Positions 1 to 9,183 are shown, numbered from the stretch's first letter. The stretch: DNA of 53,310 nt from Lachnospiraceae bacterium (GCA_015056905.1 SVFI01000015.1:1-53310), one strand, 5' to 3'. Notes: generated from the sequence alone by a model not told the origin. Numbers and translations are program-made.

Positions 1-214
1 CACTCTTCCTTTCTCCGCGAATAATTTCACGTATATCCACATCATAAAAATCCGCCAGTTCAATAATGATACTGATATCCGGCATTGTGTTACCATTTTC
101 CCATCGGGATATAGATCTTGAAGAAACACCAAACTCTTCCGCAAGTTGCTCTTGGGATAAGTTCTGTTCATTTCTTAATTCTCTTAGAAATAAACCTATT
201 TTTTTCTGATCCAT
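1..214 (-). CDS. XRE-family helix-turn-helix regulator (partial, runs off left edge)
   Basis: The 71 visible codons start with MDQKKIGLFLRELRNEQNLS and form a typical lambda-Cro/XRE helix-turn-helix: helix 2-3 around residues 17-40 contains LAEEFGVSSRSISRWENG, followed by MPDISIIIELADFY. The start ATG (212-214) is preceded by an AAGGAGG ribosome site with a 6-base spacer. It is the next gene after the AAA ATPase on the same strand, about 200 bp away. Function beyond DNA binding cannot be told because the C-terminal part lies outside the window; many relatives are small stand-alone repressors or carry a C-terminal membrane domain. Confidence 0.85.
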   Translation of the reverse strand, partial: MDQKKIGLFLRELRNEQNLSQEQLAEEFGVSSRSISRWENGNTMPDISIIIELADFYDVDIREIIRGERKS

Positions 215-416
215 ATTGGCCTCCTTTCTGAGAAAACAATAGCAATATCTCCGGATAATTAACACGACAGAGAGTGAGAGATGCCGTATCTTCCTTACCC
301 GACAGATGTGTCTTGGTCATTTTTTCGCTTTTACTTATTCTATTTCTCATCCCCTACTTTACTCGACCCATAGGGATCTCCATTATCAAACGAATAATCA
401 ATGACTACTTTTATTA

Positions 417-1751
417 CTATAAATCTTTCAATAAAAATAAAATCATATATATCGGTTTTAATTTTAATGTTCCTATTTTTCCGACATCCTTTTGTGACAA
501 CAAGAAACATTCTCCCACCTGTTTTGAGTACTTTATTTCAAAGTTATCAATTGATTTATGATTTTTTATTGCGGAAGACTTCACCTCTATCGGAATTACT
601 TTATTCTTTGATGCAATCAAAAAATCTACTTCAAAAGAATGTGTGCTTCCTTCTTTTCTCCATGTATGATAATACAAATCTCTTCCGCTTGCTTTTATTG
701 CCTGTGCTACTGCATTCTCATATAAATATCCCAAATCTGCAGTTAACGAATCACTCAAAAGTTTCTTGTAAATATCTTCTATCCCGTTCTGGGTATCATT
801 AAAAAGCATCGTAGTAAATAATCCTATATCAGACAAATATAATTTAAAACAGTTCATATCTTTCGTCTGCGAAAGCGAAACATCCGGATTAAGCACGTTA
901 TAGCAAGGTAACACCAGTCCCGATTCAATCAATTCAAAAAGACGCTCTTCATCCTTTCTTGTTTTTTGCTTCCCGGTTGCTGCTGTTATTGCATAATGCT
1001 TTTTCTTTGCAGCAAGCTGGCACGGAACAGATTTATACATGTCAGAAATTCTACCGGAAGCATCAATTTTCTTTAAATCATCATAATATAATTCCAAAAT
1101 TTCACGCTTAACTTTATCTACTGCTTCAAAATTATTGGTATCCAGATAGCACGCTACCGCCTGTGGCATTCCTCCCACAGCCATATAAATCCGAAAATCT
1201 CTCATCGCGCTACGATTTGCCGCATTGCCCAACTCCATATTGCTTTTATATGCCTTATCCAAAATATTCGGATTGCCTCCCGTAGCCCACAAAAATTCTT
1301 CATAATCCATAGGATAAACATGAATTTTATGCTCTTCCGACGGAATCAGAATATCTTTTACATTTTTCTTTATGGATATCAAAGATCCTGTTTCAATATA
1401 ATCGTATCTCCCATCTTTTACAAGGTGTTTAATTGCTTGTCTTGCTTTTGGAAACAACTGAATCTCATCAAAAATAATAACAGATTTTCTTTCATAAAGT
1501 TCCACTCCTGTTTCCATCTGCAGTCTCAGAAAAAAACGATCAAGCTTTGAAATATCATCAAATATGTCCATGATTTCCTTAGCCGTGTTTGAAAAATCAA
1601 TCAGAATGTACGATTCGTATTCATTACGCGCAAACTCCTCCGCTATGGTTGTCTTGCCGACACGTCTCGCCCCCTCGAGCAAACATGCATACTTTCCATC
1701 CCATTCCTTTTTCCATTCTAAAAGTTGCTCATATACTTTTCTTTTAAACAT
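417..1751 (-). CDS. ATP-binding protein, AAA_14 / DUF4143 family
   Basis: A 444-residue protein with the AAA_14-DUF4143 architecture. The Walker A motif GARRVGKT lies at residues 27-34 and the Walker B SVIIFDEIQ near 90-98. The C-terminal third contains EVDFLIASKNKVIPIEVKSS, an E-V-D...E-V-K pattern like the PD-(D/E)XK nuclease fold often noted at the end of DUF4143 proteins. The length is normal for the family and the gene seems intact. The family is very common in gut anaerobes; its biological role is unknown (suggestions include defence, toxin-antitoxin-like or mobile roles). The ribosome site is weak (AGGTGA). Three 33-bp repeats lie directly upstream, one of them containing a good sigma-A promoter, which hints at autoregulation. 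Confidence 0.85.
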   Translation of the reverse strand: MFKRKVYEQLLEWKKEWDGKYACLLEGARRVGKTTIAEEFARNEYESYILIDFSNTAKEIMDIFDDISKLDRFFLRLQMETGVELYERKSVIIFDEIQLFPKARQAIKHLVKDGRYDYIETGSLISIKKNVKDILIPSEEHKIHVYPMDYEEFLWATGGNPNILDKAYKSNMELGNAANRSAMRDFRIYMAVGGMPQAVACYLDTNNFEAVDKVKREILELYYDDLKKIDASGRISDMYKSVPCQLAAKKKHYAITAATGKQKTRKDEERLFELIESGLVLPCYNVLNPDVSLSQTKDMNCFKLYLSDIGLFTTMLFNDTQNGIEDIYKKLLSDSLTADLGYLYENAVAQAIKASGRDLYYHTWRKEGSTHSFEVDFLIASKNKVIPIEVKSSAIKNHKSIDNFEIKYSKQVGECFLLSQKDVGKIGTLKLKPIYMILFLLKDL

Positions 1752-1803
1752 TGCTTCACCTGCTATCTATTTATATTCTGATTATTCCCCGTTTCTTTTA
1801 TTT

Positions 1804-1832
1804 ATCCTATCGCAAAAATATATTTTTTTCAA
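1804..1832 (-). promoter_or_regulatory. Predicted sigma-A promoter of the AAA_14 ATPase gene
   Basis: On the minus strand TTGAAA (1827-1832) and TAGGAT (1804-1809) are separated by exactly 17 bases. The -35 element lies inside the first of three similar 33-bp repeats. The start codon of the ATPase is about 53 bases downstream of the -10 element. Inferred from sequence only. Confidence 0.5.
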
Positions 1833-1900
1833 CATCTCTGAGCACAAAAAGTATATTTATTTCAATACACAAGTCAGCAAAAAGTATGTTTTTTTCAACA
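1812..1900. repeat. Three direct repeats, 33-bp period, upstream of the AAA_14 ATPase
   Basis: The motif CAAAAAGTATATTTTTTTCAACA occurs in three near-identical copies beginning at about 1812, 1845 and 1878 (differences at one to four positions each). The period is 33 bp, close to three helical turns, so the copies face the same side of the helix. Read on the minus strand, each has TTGAAA followed by an AT-rich tract ending in CTTTTTG. The copy nearest the gene contributes the -35 box. This could be an iterated operator; no binding protein is known to me. Confidence 0.6.
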
Positions 1901-2179
1901 CAAAAACAAAAAAGGAAAGCTTTTCGCTTTCCTATGTATTCGCAAATCCTCCAAGTCTACTACACCATTTACTACACCATTTTTGTGAAAACTTATAACA
2001 ATTTATAACAACTTATGAGAACTTTCTGTTTTTACCCCTCGTCGCAAACTCCAGTAAAATCAACGTTTTGCGGCGTTTTGAGAACTTATAAGAAGTTTTA
2101 AAAAGCACCCAAACGGAGTTCAATAAATTCCTGCTTGTATGCTTGCATGTTATTAAAACCTCCTGAACTTTCCATGTTT

Positions 2180-2280
2180 TGGAAAGTCGAAATTTTGTGC
2201 TCTGTAATGAGACATGCGCAGCTGAGCCAAATTGACCGCCGGGGAGTCAGCTCATAGGCTGATAAATTTGTGTTCGCAAC
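2180..2280. repeat. Intergenic hairpin repeat, copy 1
   Basis: The block AATGAGaCATGCGCAGcTGaGCC (about 2206-2228) is followed by an imperfect inverted repeat with arms CAAATT (2228-2233) and AATTTG (2275-2280) enclosing a smaller CAGC/GCTG stem. A second copy with 4 substitutions in the conserved block, and a different but again self-complementary stem, is at about 52880-52960. Change of the arm sequence while pairing is kept points to a selected RNA or DNA hairpin. Confidence 0.55.
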
Positions 2281-2706
2281 ATATAGTTCTTCACAAATAG
2301 CTTGTCCTATCCGTTTCAATTTCCCCTTGTTTCCTAATTGCAACCAATATATTTTGATGTTTGACACATCTATCTGTCGAGTTTCGGAAAAATATAACAA
2401 AAGCGTTCGCATCTTTGTTCATATCGTTATTATCTATAAAACAGATGTTCCAAGCAAACATATATATTGCCTCATACTCTGACTTATATCTGTCGTCTCT
2501 CTATTTTTTTAATTTTCTTAGCATATATCAACCTTAAAAATTTCAATGCTATACGCCTACCCTGAATTTTTAAACTAATACCAACATATAGAAATCCCCA
2601 AAGACCATATTATATCCGACCAATAGACATCCAAAAAATCAAATTTTTTTCTCTGCATTATTAATATTATACTATTTCTTTTGCCACTTCGTAAGGCAAT
2701 TCATAC

Positions 2707-4134
2707 CTATTGGGGAATTGCCGGAATCTGTATACTCTGCTCTTCTCCTTCTATCTGTATATCAAAATTGTACACCGGTTGATAAAACCCTTTTGTATCC
2801 TGCATATAATCCAGAGAAACCTGTCCGATTTCTATTTTCGCACTTTCATATCCTATACCGACAAATTTGCCTGCCAAAATCTGCTCATAGGCCTCTCTTT
2901 CTGAACATATATCAAATTCCTTATACGGTTCCATTTTCCTTATGTTATTCCGAATGCTTGCAAATTTCCCATTATCATAATAGTCACATTCTAACACACC
3001 GTCATAAATCACACCGTCTGCTTCAAACAAATCAACTGTGAATACATATCCCCCATCCGGACCGGACGAAAAATCTGCTTCCTCCGGTATTTGAATCCCG
3101 TATCCTGCCAAGGCATTCCATATTGTTTCTTTTGATGCATTCTTCACCTGCAAAGGCTCTTCTTCGCCTTCCTCCGGAAACGAAGTATCAAAATCTGTCA
3201 TACTATAAGTTCCGCCCTGATAATCAATCCACATACTATAGCTGTCATTCGACCAATACACTGCTGTATTTTCGTATATATCGTTCCGGCTTGTGTCAAC
3301 CGTTGTCCCCAAGTTTTTAAAAAAACAAGCGGCTAACTGTTCCGTTTCTTCTACCGTCAGAATATCCGTCTGATAAACCATTGCTTTTTTAGTGTCCTTA
3401 TTATATTCCTCCTCCGAAACAATCTGAAATCTACCTTCTTCATATGGCAAAATATATTCAATCTGCAAATTTCCGAGTTCCTGCTTTTGATATGTTAAAA
3501 ATATCGTCATGAACATAGCTACAGCCAAAACAAGTGGCAGTTGGCTGAACATTACTACGGATAATTTAGGTTTTTCTTTTTTATGTAGCAAAATAAAATA
3601 TTCAATGACTTTATATACCCCATATCCAATCATTGTTCCCAAGGTATTGTTAAATACATCCGCCACTTCAAATATTCCTCGAGAAAGAAGCAGCTGTAAA
3701 ACTTCAATTCCAACAGTAAGGAGCAATCCGACCAAATATGTTTTCCAAAATGAGCGAAACGCTTTCTTTCCAACCGGAAGCCAGAATCCCAACGGAACAA
3801 ACATCAAAATATTCAGTATGATATTTCTCCATGCAGTCTCCGAAGCGCTGACCCATGCCTCCTTATAGGAATAAAAGGAAGAAACAATCTGCCCATTGCC
3901 AAACCCAATGTGTCCCGGGCGGCTCAACAACGTCACGGATATTACCACAAAAAGATAAAATACAAGAATAAACCACCAGAAGAACTTCTTAAAGTTAATC
4001 TTCCTTTTTCCTTTGCATAACTTTTTATATACAATCTGATAGCCTACCACCAATCCGACAAGCACAACAATCAAAAAGACCAGTCCTATCCCCATATAGC
4101 TTCCGGTCATACTTAAAATATCTTGTAAACGCAA
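2707..4134 (-). CDS. VanZ-family membrane protein with a C-terminal extracytoplasmic domain
   Basis: Residues 1-205 carry about six membrane segments and the VanZ signature: NILMFVPLGFWLP near residue 108 and EVLQLLLSRGIFEVADVFNN near 145, then GTMIGYG. VanZ proteins are linked with low-level teicoplanin resistance, but most clostridial members have unknown roles. Residues 205-475 are unusual for VanZ: after a last membrane segment (LVLAVAMFMTIFLTY) there is a soluble, acidic domain of about 250 residues with no cysteines in a zinc pattern and no motif that I recognise. The lipoprotein gene ends 57 bp upstream on the same strand, so the two may be co-transcribed. A fusion or a lineage-specific extension is likely. 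Confidence 0.8.
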   Translation of the reverse strand: MRLQDILSMTGSYMGIGLVFLIVVLVGLVVGYQIVYKKLCKGKRKINFKKFFWWFILVFYLFVVISVTLLSRPGHIGFGNGQIVSSFYSYKEAWVSASETAWRNIILNILMFVPLGFWLPVGKKAFRSFWKTYLVGLLLTVGIEVLQLLLSRGIFEVADVFNNTLGTMIGYGVYKVIEYFILLHKKEKPKLSVVMFSQLPLVLAVAMFMTIFLTYQKQELGNLQIEYILPYEEGRFQIVSEEEYNKDTKKAMVYQTDILTVEETEQLAACFFKNLGTTVDTSRNDIYENTAVYWSNDSYSMWIDYQGGTYSMTDFDTSFPEEGEEEPLQVKNASKETIWNALAGYGIQIPEEADFSSGPDGGYVFTVDLFEADGVIYDGVLECDYYDNGKFASIRNNIRKMEPYKEFDICSEREAYEQILAGKFVGIGYESAKIEIGQVSLDYMQDTKGFYQPVYNFDIQIEGEEQSIQIPAIPQ

Positions 4135-4191
4135 ACCTTCTCTTCTCCTCTATTTTTTACATTTCGCCTTGAAACCTCAATAAATTCCTGC

Positions 4192-4917
4192 CTATTCTTT
4201 CGTCTTCCACATTCCGTTTTCACACACAAGAACTACTGTCTTTGAGGACGACGGTTTATCAAAACCGTAATCATTCGTTGCCACAGTTAAAAGAAGAGTT
4301 CCGTCGCTGTTTACCACAGCCCCGAAATTGTTCGGAAAGCCCGGTGCATACTGCTCGCATCCGTCAGCCGATATAAATAAAATCTCCGTCAATGTATTCG
4401 TATCCGCATCTATCTCATAGATATACGTATCCTGCCACATATCACTAAGGTTGTTACCGACAATATAAAGACTGACCATCAGCTCCTCAAGCCCGTCTCC
4501 CGTCACGTCCCCGAGCGTATAAGAAATAGCTCCCTCCGGTCCGGAAAGCATCTCATACATAGGACCGTTGTACTGCGCATATTCTATCGTCTGCGTGGCT
4601 CCCATCAACGTATACTTAAGTACCGGATATCCGCTGAGCTCCGTTGTGATATTTTCAAACACGGTTGTATTCTCTGTTGTAGGTTCCTCTATTGTAGGTT
4701 CCTCCACAATTTCTTCCTCTTCATTCTCTTCCGCGCCAAATTCCTCTGTCGTTTCCATTTCTTCTGTTCTTGTAAATTTATCCTCTTTCACTACAGCTTC
4801 CTGTGTCCGAGATTCCGTTTCCTCTCGCTGTTTTTGGGTATTTGTGCAGGCGCAGAGTGCACATAATAAAACAGCACATATTCCTGCAATCATTTTCTTT
4901 TTTATTTGTTTTTTCAT
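4192..4917 (-). CDS. Secreted lipoprotein with acidic linker and FG-GAP/VCBS-like motif
   Basis: From ATG at 4917 the protein starts MKKQIKKKMIAGICAVLLCA and has a lipobox L-C-A-C ending at Cys24, so it is probably lipid-anchored outside the membrane. An upstream in-frame ATG at 4929 exists, but its only Shine-Dalgarno candidate touches the codon. Residues 35-85 are a Glu/Thr-rich linker with EEPTIEEPTTEN-like repeats. The C-terminal part contains YTLGDVTGDGLEELMVSLY, a D-x-(T)-G-D-G-x-E-E calcium-binding-like loop found in FG-GAP/VCBS repeats. No enzymatic motif is visible. It lies just upstream of the VanZ-like gene on the same strand. Confidence 0.75.
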   Translation of the reverse strand: MKKQIKKKMIAGICAVLLCALCACTNTQKQREETESRTQEAVVKEDKFTRTEEMETTEEFGAEENEEEEIVEEPTIEEPTTENTTVFENITTELSGYPVLKYTLMGATQTIEYAQYNGPMYEMLSGPEGAISYTLGDVTGDGLEELMVSLYIVGNNLSDMWQDTYIYEIDADTNTLTEILFISADGCEQYAPGFPNNFGAVVNSDGTLLLTVATNDYGFDKPSSSKTVVLVCENGMWKTKE

Positions 4918-5025
4918 TCGTCCCCACATCCTCTCAAAATCACCACCAGCTTAGCCGGTGCTTTACTCTGAATAGCCTCTTTTAATTTACCTTTTGTACC
5001 TTTTCTTTTGCACAGTTCACCAAGC

Positions 5026-5060
5026 AAAGGCCCTCTAATTCTTTCGAATTGAGGGCCTTT
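5026..5060 (-). terminator. Strong hairpin, likely terminator of the BspA-like gene
   Basis: AAAGGCCCTC-AATTC pairs almost perfectly with GAATTGAGGGCCTTT around a short TTTC loop. It lies 80 bp past the stop of the 1350-residue surface protein gene. The stem itself supplies the T-run on either strand, and the best following T-tract is modest, so its direction is assigned from gene context. Confidence 0.65.
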
Positions 5061-5139
5061 ATGGTAACTTTTTTCATAGGTACCCAAATCATAATTTAAA
5101 CTATACTAAATCTACACGAAGTCTGAGCACTAGCACATC

Positions 5140-8100
5140 TTAACTCTTTTTAAACTTCGCCTTCTTGTTTACACCCTTGTTAATCAGCATCGATTTGTAA
5201 GCCTTAAATTTCTTCTTTGGCACATTTACTTTCATGCTCTTTGATGTATTTGTAAATGCTTTACTTCCAATCTTTTTAGCCGTCAGTTTGGTTGACTTAA
5301 TCGTAAGTGTTGTTAACTTGCTACAACCATAGAAAGCTTTTGCTCCGATGTTAGATACGTTCTTTCCGATTGTCACAGTCTTTAATTTGTTACATCCGTA
5401 AAATGCGCTCTTACCTATGGTCGTCACCTTAGAAGGAATTGTCACTTTGGTAAGTGCAATACATTTGTAAAATGCATTATCGCCGATTTTAGTTACATTC
5501 TTTCCAATCGTTATGGTTTTTATCTTCTTATTTCCTTTGAACGCGTTCTTTTCGATAGCGGTGACTTTAAATGTCACACCATCAATCTTTACAGCCGCCG
5601 GAATAGTTATGCTTGTCGCCTTCTTATTCTCCGACGATACATAAGTGACAGTTCCACTTGTAAGGCTCGATTTGGTTACTTTATAGACCGACTTATTAAC
5701 CGTTGCCTTCGTTCCTTTTTTCGGCGCACCGAGTGCAGGAATGGCCTCTGTTTTTGTCGCTTTACACACGGAGCAGGTGTAAGTCTTTACTCCCGCATCC
5801 TTACAGGTTGCTGCTTTGATAATTTTTCCTGTGTCGTATATATGTGTTTTCTTGGCAATTGTGTTACCACTCTTGACCTTTGTAGCACAATCCGTGCAGT
5901 AGGCATCTCCGCTATAACCTTCTTTGCTACATGTTGCGGCCACTGTACCTCTGATTTGAGTTTGTTTATGATCACAGATTCTGGTAACTGTAATCTTCTT
6001 CGTCAATGCCGTCTCTTCATAGTTATCTGTATCAGCACCTGTATAAACAACTACAACCGCAACCGGTTTATTATACGGAAGTTCCTTTCCTGCATCTGTT
6101 TCCGCAACCTTCCAATTCTCCGGCAAAACAAGCACATCTGTTGTTGCAATCTCCGAAGAGACTCCCATTTGATTTTGAGGTGCACCGGAAATAGCTGTTC
6201 CCTTCGCCACAGTAACTGCGATCTCACAAACAGCTCCTGCCCAATCTTCCGTTTCCGCTGCAGTGATTCGCACAATTGCATTTCCGGCATTTACTACACG
6301 GATGATTCCGTCTGCATCCACAGAAATAACATCTCCGTTTGTATTCGAATCTTCAATCACTTCGTACGCAAGCGTAGTCCGGGCTCCTTCCACGCCGATT
6401 GTCGTGTCCGCATCTCCATAGACAAGATCCATATTCGACGCCGTAAGCTCCTGAACTTCCTTAGTAGTCAAGCGGATATTAAGCACATAAGACAGCGTTT
6501 TATAATTTTTCATTTCTATATCGACTACAATCTGCGCTATCGCTACACTTACGTTTTCATTAGGCGCCACCACATTATAGGTAATAACCCCTTTTTCACT
6601 AATCTCCTCCTCAAAAATGATATCATAATCATCCGTCACAGAGTTTAGACTGTAAGTAAGCGTTCCGTATTCTTCCGGAAGCTCTGCAATCGTAACACTC
6701 TCCCCTGTATATTCACGGTTATATGTTTGATTTCCTTCCGGTATGGATATAGTTGCATCAGCTTTTTCAATCGTCACATCCGTTACAACCGACTCCGTCG
6801 GCTGAATTAATACGTAATTGTCTTTATCGGCACCTGACAGTGTAAGCGCAGGTAATGTCACCCGCGTATAAGTATCCGCATCCGCACTGCTCAATATTCC
6901 TTTTACTCCGGCCAATTCCACGGAAACAGAATCACCGAGCTGAATTCCATCCAATGCGACATTGGTAATTTCAACTGTCGGGTCATTTGCAATATAATCT
7001 CTGCCGGCTGCTGCCACATCAAACACCGTAAGCTCTCTTGGCATAACATTTACATTAAATCGGTAAGCCGGCATTACTTCCGCATTTTCCGCCCCCTGCG
7101 GATTTACATATATTTCATAGGTGTATTCTCCCTTATTAAGGGTCTTGAGATAATCCGCATGCAACGTTATTTTATCATTCTCCACCGTATAATTTTTGGA
7201 ATCCACTTCGTTTCCATTATCATCCCTAAGCCCGGCTACTGTATTTCCGTTCATGGTAACCGGCACAGTGAGATTACGGTTCTCCTTATAAACATAATCC
7301 AACGTTTCCGCACCAATCTCACTATCAGAATAGATAACAATTCCTTCCGTGTTCATGATTTCCATGTTTCCGGCCTGATCTATCACCTTGACATAAACAA
7401 AATAGATTCCTTCTGCATTTAAATCAATTGCATTCGTGTAATCCTTCCAATCCGCCTCGGCAAAATCCCTGAGTTCTTCACCTAAAATACAGTACTGAAT
7501 GTTCGCAACTCCGCTTCCGTCGTCACCGTCATTGCATCTGATTTCAACCGTTTGATTATCTTTCGTGAATAATCCAAAGACAGCGGCACCTATAAACTCT
7601 TTCCACTCTCCCGCACCGATTCGATAAGTTGCTGTCGGAGCAATGGTATCATTTATCGCAATTGTTACAGTTCCGGTAAGTTCTGTGTAATTAGCTGCAT
7701 CAGCTCCTATCGGAGTAAATTTCCAATGATATGTATTCTCACCATACTGTAATTCTTTGTCTGTAAGCTCCAATGTTCCTGCAACCGTATTATTTTCACG
7801 GCTTAATTCTACATCACAAACATCGGTAGTATTATATAAAACTTTAGCCGTCACTTTGCCAATATCCGGCGTAGCCTTTGTGATCTCAAAATCGTCAGTT
7901 ATGATAAACTCATTCTCTTCTTCATCCACAAAGGTAACAGTTGCTGTATATTCTCCTACATTATAAGGTACTGCCGTGCTGTTATAGGTCGTGTTATTCC
8001 TTCCAGTATAAATAATCTCCCATTCTTCACCCACAAAGATACCTGTAGGCTCTACAATCGCACCATAGCCATATACAGGATCATAAGCACCGCTTTGCGC

Positions 8101-9183
8101 AAGAAGGATAGCAGTACTGTCCGATTCTCTACAATTTTTGCAAGTTGCTGTAATCGTATCATCTTTTGCTGAATATCCATATTGGTGGTAATAAGTTACC
8201 TGCAAACTTTTCGGAAATTCATATATAGAGTCCTCCCATGTACAAGGTAGACTGGCATGGGAGAATTCTTCACAATCTTGAAATGCCGTAGCATCAATCG
8301 AATTTATACTGCGTGGAATAATCAGACTCGCAAATCCGGCTCCATTGCATGCGTATTCGCCGATATCTGTCACTCCTTCCGGTATTTGAAACTCTGCATC
8401 CTGTTTGCCTATGGCATATCCTATAAGCTTTGTACCGGCTTTACTATATAGATTACCGTCAATATCTTTATAAATACTGTTATCTTCCTTCACTTCTATC
8501 TCAGCAAGCTGCGTGCATCCACCAAACACACCTTGACCGATGCTTGTGATACTGGCAGGAATGATAATAGTCTCAAGCGAAGTACAATTCTGAAACGCAC
8601 TCTCCATAATGGTGGTAACCCCCTCAGAAATAACAACGTGCTCAAGTGAAATACAACCATAAAAAGCCATATATCCAATGGTAGCAACACTAGCCGGAAT
8701 AGTTACGCTCTTAAGAGAAGTACACTCAAGGAAAGCCCATGTACCAATAACGGTGACACTATCCGGAATACTTATGCTCTCCAGCAAAGTACAACCATAG
8801 AAAGAATCCCCTGCAATATTGGTAACACCGTCATCAATAGCTACGGTGACAATCTTATTCATAAATGCCCCCCACTTAGCCTCAGACACAGCACCAGTAC
8901 CGCTGATAGTAAGGAGCGCAGACGTCTCGTCATACGTCCATATCACGCTTTCCGTCCCCCCCTCATTATCCGTTGCTCCACAATAACCTCCTGAAATACC
9001 ACAGGTTTCGCACTGATTCGTTGAAGTATTGAAGACATGAGCACATTCACTCGCGCAAACAACAGTCGTTTCTTCGCTTTGAATCTCTGCCGCAAACGCA
9101 GACATATCCATCGTAGTCCACACCATAACCGCCGCCATGAAAAGCGATGCAATTCTTTTCTTCATTCCCTTTCTCTTTTTCAT
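5140..9183 (-). CDS. BspA-type leucine-rich-repeat surface protein
   Basis: A very large exported protein of about 1347 residues. The N-terminus (KKRKGMKKRIASLFMAAVMV...SAFAAE) is a classical signal peptide cut after AFA. Cys pairs (CASECAHVF...CETCG) follow. BspA/TpLRR (LRR_5) repeats of the type F.GC..L..I.IP.SVT.IG occur around residues 125-330 and again at about 1195-1320. The middle holds several beta-sandwich, MBG/YDG-like repeats, and a pair of CxxC repeats typical of Lachnospiraceae surface proteins (TYTCSVCKATKTEAIPALG near 1150). I see no LPxTG or other anchor at the C-terminus, which ends in a Lys-rich KKKFKAYKS...KAKFKKS tail that may bind wall polymers. Start: ATG 9183 has AGGAG 12 bases upstream; a GTG at 9192 is only 3 bases from it. 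Confidence 0.9.
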   Translation of the reverse strand: MKKRKGMKKRIASLFMAAVMVWTTMDMSAFAAEIQSEETTVVCASECAHVFNTSTNQCETCGISGGYCGATDNEGGTESVIWTYDETSALLTISGTGAVSEAKWGAFMNKIVTVAIDDGVTNIAGDSFYGCTLLESISIPDSVTVIGTWAFLECTSLKSVTIPASVATIGYMAFYGCISLEHVVISEGVTTIMESAFQNCTSLETIIIPASITSIGQGVFGGCTQLAEIEVKEDNSIYKDIDGNLYSKAGTKLIGYAIGKQDAEFQIPEGVTDIGEYACNGAGFASLIIPRSINSIDATAFQDCEEFSHASLPCTWEDSIYEFPKSLQVTYYHQYGYSAKDDTITATCKNCRESDSTAILLAQSGAYDPVYGYGAIVEPTGIFVGEEWEIIYTGRNNTTYNSTAVPYNVGEYTATVTFVDEEENEFIITDDFEITKATPDIGKVTAKVLYNTTDVCDVELSRENNTVAGTLELTDKELQYGENTYHWKFTPIGADAANYTELTGTVTIAINDTIAPTATYRIGAGEWKEFIGAAVFGLFTKDNQTVEIRCNDGDDGSGVANIQYCILGEELRDFAEADWKDYTNAIDLNAEGIYFVYVKVIDQAGNMEIMNTEGIVIYSDSEIGAETLDYVYKENRNLTVPVTMNGNTVAGLRDDNGNEVDSKNYTVENDKITLHADYLKTLNKGEYTYEIYVNPQGAENAEVMPAYRFNVNVMPRELTVFDVAAAGRDYIANDPTVEITNVALDGIQLGDSVSVELAGVKGILSSADADTYTRVTLPALTLSGADKDNYVLIQPTESVVTDVTIEKADATISIPEGNQTYNREYTGESVTIAELPEEYGTLTYSLNSVTDDYDIIFEEEISEKGVITYNVVAPNENVSVAIAQIVVDIEMKNYKTLSYVLNIRLTTKEVQELTASNMDLVYGDADTTIGVEGARTTLAYEVIEDSNTNGDVISVDADGIIRVVNAGNAIVRITAAETEDWAGAVCEIAVTVAKGTAISGAPQNQMGVSSEIATTDVLVLPENWKVAETDAGKELPYNKPVAVVVVYTGADTDNYEETALTKKITVTRICDHKQTQIRGTVAATCSKEGYSGDAYCTDCATKVKSGNTIAKKTHIYDTGKIIKAATCKDAGVKTYTCSVCKATKTEAIPALGAPKKGTKATVNKSVYKVTKSSLTSGTVTYVSSENKKATSITIPAAVKIDGVTFKVTAIEKNAFKGNKKIKTITIGKNVTKIGDNAFYKCIALTKVTIPSKVTTIGKSAFYGCNKLKTVTIGKNVSNIGAKAFYGCSKLTTLTIKSTKLTAKKIGSKAFTNTSKSMKVNVPKKKFKAYKSMLINKGVNKKAKFKKS

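Larger units (their letters stand above)
1752..2706. other. 955-bp gene-poor intergenic region
   Basis: Between the ATPase and the VanZ-like gene there is no convincing coding region. It holds the 33-bp promoter repeats (1812-1900), a perfect 12-bp tandem duplication ACTACACCATTT (1959-1982), a run of short AACTTATAA/AACTTATGAGAACTT-like direct repeats (about 1988-2095), and one copy of an intergenic hairpin repeat (about 2180-2280). From about 2420 to 2700 I see only AT-rich sequence with a small TTGCC/GGCAA stem near 2680. The tandem block resembles decayed 3' ends of tyrosine-integrase genes that I have seen in related genomes, but no reading frame remains to prove this. Confidence 0.5.

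Noticed and set aside
168..350. 60-residue minus-strand ORF at the left end
   Set aside because: It overlaps the XRE gene in another frame; the XRE frame has the ribosome site and helix-turn-helix.
2098..2412. 104-residue minus-strand ORF
   Set aside because: It overlaps the intergenic hairpin repeat, has no ribosome site of note and shows no domain; low-complexity AT-rich sequence on both sides.
4361..4380. Second sigma-D-like GCCGATAT
   Set aside because: It lies inside the lipoprotein coding sequence, on the opposite strand, and no downstream plus-strand gene exists.
5300..5560. Regular repeats resembling a CRISPR or minisatellite
   Set aside because: These are the codons of leucine-rich repeats in the surface protein, with degenerate spacing and no spacer-like segments.
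5842..6648. 268-residue plus-strand ORF
   Set aside because: Antisense shadow of the BspA-like gene; composition rich in Cys, Ile and His without any motif.
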